A DNA stretch of 10,529 nucleotides from Mycobacterium sp. (GTDB taxonomy: Bacteria; Actinomycetota; Actinomycetes; Mycobacteriales; Mycobacteriaceae): assembly GCA_023264755.1 (NCBI GenBank), contig JAHFVB010000119.1, positions 1 to 10,529 of the forward strand, written 5' to 3'. A program made the translations under genes and the position numbers. The notes under the pieces are model-generated. The model searched no databases and had not been told where the DNA came from. It saw only the letters and a program-made list of their open reading frames with translations. Position 1 is the stretch's first letter; every line of letters begins with the position of its first letter. Positions 8,228 to 10,529 of this stretch are shown in pieces.

Positions 8228-9244
8228 ATGAACGTTTCGGTTCGGTCCCACCTGACGGCCGGCGCCGCCGCGCTGACCGCCGCCACGCTCGCGTTCGTCC
8301 CGGCGGTGCCCGAGCCGACACAGCGCGCGGTGCCGACTTCGACGTCGACGGTGCGGACCGTATCGGCGCCGGTCCGGCTGGCGGCCGTCGTCCAACCCAC
8401 GACTCCGCTGCCCAAGCTGCTCACGGACTGGTTGCCCACCGTGCTGCCGTCCAGCGCCGGCGCGGCCAAGCAAACGGCAGCGGCCCCGTCGGCAGCCGGC
8501 TCCATCGACAACGGCATCAAGAACGTCTACAACGCCGTCGAGCCGTGGGTGCGCTATGGGTTCGAATTGGCCACCTACGCCGTCGGCTGGGTGCCAGTGG
8601 TCGGGTGGCTCGCGCCGCAGATCATGATCTTCTACAACTTCGGCGAGCGGATCACGCGAAGCGTCACGTTCAACCTCGCCGACGTGCTCGGCGGGAACAT
8701 CAGCCTGCTGACCGGGTTGCGCAACGTCACCGTCGACACGATCAATTCCTTCATCACCCTGGCCAACGACGAGCTGGCCTTCTTCCTGCCGCCGCTGCCC
8801 CCCATCCCCCCGATCGGCGGGCTCGCCGCCGCGGCGCCCACCCTGAGCAAGGCCTCCGATGCGGTACCGAACGCTGGGCAGCGGCCGTGGGCCGCGCGCG
8901 CCGGGCGGGTCGACGGGGGCGTGCCGGCTCTGCCGCGACCACGCGAGGCGCTGAGCGCGCTCAAGGCCGCCCTGGACCAGGCGCACACCGACCGGACCGT
9001 GCGCCTGACCGCCACCAACACCGCTGCCACCGACACCGCCGTCGCGAAGTCCCGCACCCCCGCCGCGCTCGAAAAGTTCGTCAAGCGACTCGCTTCCCGG
9101 GCCACCACCGAGCAGCCGAAGCAATCCGCCGCGCCAACTTCCCAGGCGAAGCGCACGGACCCGAAGGCCACCTCGGGACGACCGTCGGCCGACGGGCCCA
9201 AGGACCGCGGCGCGCGTCAGGTCAAAGCGGGCGCGCCGGCCTGA
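8228..9244 (+). CDS. Secreted mycobacterial protein with PE12-like central domain, basic tail
   Basis: A 338-residue protein of unknown function, probably exported. Residues 1 to about 26 look like a Sec signal peptide: Arg6, an Ala/Leu-rich core, and a possible signal peptidase site after VPA (24-26). Residues 27-90 are a Pro/Thr/Ala-rich linker. Residues about 92-196 form a conserved aromatic domain starting SIDNGIKNVYNAVEPWVRYG, then VGWVPVVGWLAPQIMIFYNFGE and ending in the Pro-rich FFLPPLPPIPPI. From memory this resembles the C-terminal domain of M. tuberculosis PE12 (Rv1172c), which is also divergent from fbiC; here no PE domain precedes it. Residues 200-338 are low complexity, Ala/Lys/Arg/Thr-rich and probably disordered. 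The 3' end overlaps the convergent membrane protein gene by 23 nt. Attachment to the cell envelope is likely but unproven. Confidence 0.85.
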   Translation: MNVSVRSHLTAGAAALTAATLAFVPAVPEPTQRAVPTSTSTVRTVSAPVRLAAVVQPTTPLPKLLTDWLPTVLPSSAGAAKQTAAAPSAAGSIDNGIKNVYNAVEPWVRYGFELATYAVGWVPVVGWLAPQIMIFYNFGERITRSVTFNLADVLGGNISLLTGLRNVTVDTINSFITLANDELAFFLPPLPPIPPIGGLAAAAPTLSKASDAVPNAGQRPWAARAGRVDGGVPALPRPREALSALKAALDQAHTDRTVRLTATNTAATDTAVAKSRTPAALEKFVKRLASRATTEQPKQSAAPTSQAKRTDPKATSGRPSADGPKDRGARQVKAGAPA

Positions 9245-9671
9245 TCGTCCGCGCTTGGCTGCGCCATAGCAGGACCGCGGCGGGCCCGGCCCCCACGACG
9301 AGGAACAGCACGAACCTCAGCGAGCTGTCCCCGCCGAATACGACGTCACCGCCGGGTCCGCCAAGGGTCAGTCCCCCGACCGTCAACAGAAACGCCCACA
9401 GCGGCGCGCCGGCCGACGCCATGGTCGAGGACCACTGCAACGCCGCCCACACCAGCGCGGCGTTGACCAACCCGCTGAGCAAGGCACTGATGGGAAGCGG
9501 CACGGCGCCGACGTAGAGCGGCAGGAACAGGGCGCCGGCGACCGCAGAGAGCACGCCGTCCAACGCCAACAACGCAATCAGAACGCGACGCGCCCACGGC
9601 GCGGCGGTCAGGTCGGAATCGGTCAGGTCGGCATGCTGTCGAGCAGCGAGACGAGCGAACCCACGACCCAC
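9222..9671 (-). CDS. Small four-helix membrane protein (Rv1171 position)
   Basis: An integral membrane protein of about 149 residues from GTG 9671, or about 134 if it begins at CTG 9626. It has four hydrophobic segments: from ARRVLIALLALDG, from PISALLSGLVNAALVW, from APLWAFLLTVGG, and from SLRFVLFLVVGAG. A glycine-rich loop, GGPGGDVVFGG, precedes the last helix. Function is not recognised. Position and strand fit M. tuberculosis Rv1171 (about 146 residues), from memory. The frame is open to 9782, but that part covers the ribosome binding site and coding region of the 35-codon gene and is unlikely to be translated. With the CTG start, the overlap with the upstream stop would be CTGA, mirroring the usual ATGA coupling; the first residues TDSDLTAAPWARRV look like a natural N-terminus. 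The tail-to-tail overlap with the secreted-protein gene is 23 nt. Confidence 0.75.
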   Translation of the reverse strand: MGRGFARLAARQHADLTDSDLTAAPWARRVLIALLALDGVLSAVAGALFLPLYVGAVPLPISALLSGLVNAALVWAALQWSSTMASAGAPLWAFLLTVGGLTLGGPGGDVVFGGDSSLRFVLFLVVGAGPAAVLLWRSQARTIRPARPL

Positions 9672-9730
9672 TGGAAGTTGTCCATGCGGTCCTGCTGATG
9701 CTGCAAGTTGGGATCCAGATCCGGGTCCAT
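9623..9730 (-). CDS. 35-residue small protein, translationally coupled to the membrane protein
   Basis: ATG 9730 opens a 36-codon frame ending in TGA (9623-9625). It reads MDPDLDPNLQHQQDRMDN followed by FQWVVGSLVSLLDSMPT: an acidic/polar first half and an amphipathic second half. A strong Shine-Dalgarno run, GAGGAAGGG (minus strand, 9737-9745), precedes the ATG with a 6-nt spacer; this is the main evidence that it is a gene. Its 3' end overlaps the start region of the membrane protein gene, so it may encode a partner or act as a translational lead-in. No known family is recognised. It is too short for ordinary gene callers and may be missed in annotations. Confidence 0.6.
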   Translation of the reverse strand: MDPDLDPNLQHQQDRMDNFQWVVGSLVSLLDSMPT

Positions 9731-9736
9731 TGCCAG

Positions 9737-9745
9737 CCCTTCCTC
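9737..9745 (-). promoter_or_regulatory. Strong ribosome binding site of the 35-codon gene
   Basis: GAGGAAGGG on the minus strand, 6 nt before ATG 9730. No comparable site lies before the membrane protein starts at 9671 or 9626, so this may be the entry site for both genes. In the remaining gap up to the TetR stop (9746-9850) no convincing promoter or terminator is seen. Confidence 0.6.
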
Positions 9746-9850
9746 GCGGTGCTCGTAGTTGGGAGCCTACTCCGTTCGCCACCGGCTAACCTCGAGCTTT
9801 CGTGAAGGTGGAGTTCAGCGGGCAGGTCATGCATGGAAGTGCCGGCGCCG

Positions 9851-10529
9851 CTATGACGGCCTTGCCCGGCCTCCACGTGTTCGGTGTTCCACAGCTGACA
9901 GCCCACCTCGCACGATCCGGTTGCCCTGTCGAAGGCACGCGGTAATTTCGTCGTCGGTCAATCGCATCCTGTCGCCTCGCAATCCCAACGACACGACTCC
10001 ATTCCACGCGCCCCAGAGAAATCTGGCGGCCAAGAAGGCGTCGAGGTCGGCAGGCATCTCTCCGGCGGCGATGGCTGACTCGATATGGGATTGGAACTCG
10101 GCGACCAGTTGGTCCATCTGACTGCCAATGTTTTCGCGTAGCTGCTCGGTGAGGGGACTGGGCCCACCGACCGCCGCATCGCTGACGAGTAGTTGGAACG
10201 AACCCGGGTGTTCGAGGTGGAAGCGTAGATAGAGTTCGCCGGCGGCCATGACCCGCTCGAACGGCGACAACGTAGCGTCGTAGGCCTGCTGCATGTAGGT
10301 GCGCAGCTGCACAGCAGCACGTTCGACGAGGGTGAGATACAGGCCGTCCTTGCTGCCGAAGTAGTCATAGACCGACCCGACGGCCACATCGGCGGCCGCT
10401 GCCAGATCCTCGATCCGAACGTCGCGGTAGGACGTTCGCCCGAATGCCTCCTCGGCCGCGGCCAGCAGGCTCTCCCGCGCCTTCGCTCGGCGCCGCGCCG
10501 CGCGATCCTGGGGCTGACCCTCGGCGCTT
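9851..10529 (-). CDS. TetR-family transcriptional regulator, N-terminal end cut by window
   Basis: A ligand-responsive DNA-binding repressor; 225 residues are visible and the start lies beyond the right edge. The first visible part is basic (QDRAARRRAKARESLL), followed by AAAEEAFGRTSYRDVRIED and then the helix-turn-helix with AADVAVGSVYDYFGSKDGLY, a textbook TetR recognition region. The frame is continuous from the window edge, so the internal GTG at 10387 is not the start: using it would delete half of the DNA-binding domain. The C-terminal ligand domain has FHLEHPGSFQLLV, an acidic middle helix and FLWGAWNGVVSLGLRGDRMRL, as in fatty-acid or drug-responsive TetR proteins in general. The target is unknown; the genes beyond the edge may be regulated. 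M. tuberculosis has mshB at this side, from memory, so gene order differs here. Confidence 0.93.
   Translation of the reverse strand, partial: SAEGQPQDRAARRRAKARESLLAAAEEAFGRTSYRDVRIEDLAAAADVAVGSVYDYFGSKDGLYLTLVERAAVQLRTYMQQAYDATLSPFERVMAAGELYLRFHLEHPGSFQLLVSDAAVGGPSPLTEQLRENIGSQMDQLVAEFQSHIESAIAAGEMPADLDAFLAARFLWGAWNGVVSLGLRGDRMRLTDDEITACLRQGNRIVRGGLSAVEHRTRGGRARPS

Noticed and set aside
8066..9124. 352-codon minus-strand frame opposite the secreted-protein gene
   Set aside because: Low-complexity Gly/Arg-rich translation without motifs; the plus-strand gene has a ribosome binding site, a signal peptide and a conserved domain.
9828..9835. CATGCATG palindrome near the TetR 3' end
   Set aside because: An 8-bp self-complementary word is expected by chance and has no supporting context.

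Overview
The window reads as a high-GC mycobacterial chromosome segment, most likely from a fast-growing Mycolicibacterium-type species. The evidence is a full-length fused FbiC (FO synthase of coenzyme F420 synthesis), a mycobacterial 7Fe ferredoxin, heavy GTG start usage, and gene order. From memory of the M. tuberculosis H37Rv map, the backbone matches Rv1171 - Rv1172c (PE12) - Rv1173 (fbiC) - Rv1174c (TB8.4) - Rv1175c (fadH) - Rv1176c - Rv1177 (fdxC), read here in reverse with relative orientations kept. No database search was possible, so the synteny is recollection combined with the sequence.

Left part (1-3009): the 5' end of a ferredoxin gene (fdxC, minus strand) diverges from a PadR-family regulator gene (plus). 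The regulator overlaps the start of fadH (2,4-dienoyl-CoA reductase) by 8 nt. The regulator has no Shine-Dalgarno sequence but a well-placed TANNNT -10 box, so it may be leaderless. A 14-bp palindrome covers the expected -35, suggesting autoregulation of the padR-fadH operon. A 22-bp hairpin ends fadH.

Middle part (3020-5399): three minus-strand genes stand where M. tuberculosis has TB8.4. In transcription order they are a four-helix DUF2231-like membrane protein, a DmpA-type (S58/P1) self-processing aminopeptidase and a cytoplasmic YceI-like lipid-binding protein. Two dyads lie upstream of the first gene and one upstream of yceI. This cassette is the best candidate in the window for an undescribed functional unit.

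Right part (5413-10529): fbiC (minus) diverges from a plus-strand gene for a secreted protein with a Sec-type signal peptide, a conserved central domain and a basic disordered tail. Its central domain resembles, from memory, the C-terminal domain of PE12, but the PE domain is absent. Convergent to it is a small four-helix membrane protein (Rv1171 position), preceded by and overlapping a 35-codon gene with a good ribosome binding site. The window ends in a TetR-family regulator (minus) whose start lies beyond the edge. M. tuberculosis has mshB on that side, so the synteny breaks there.
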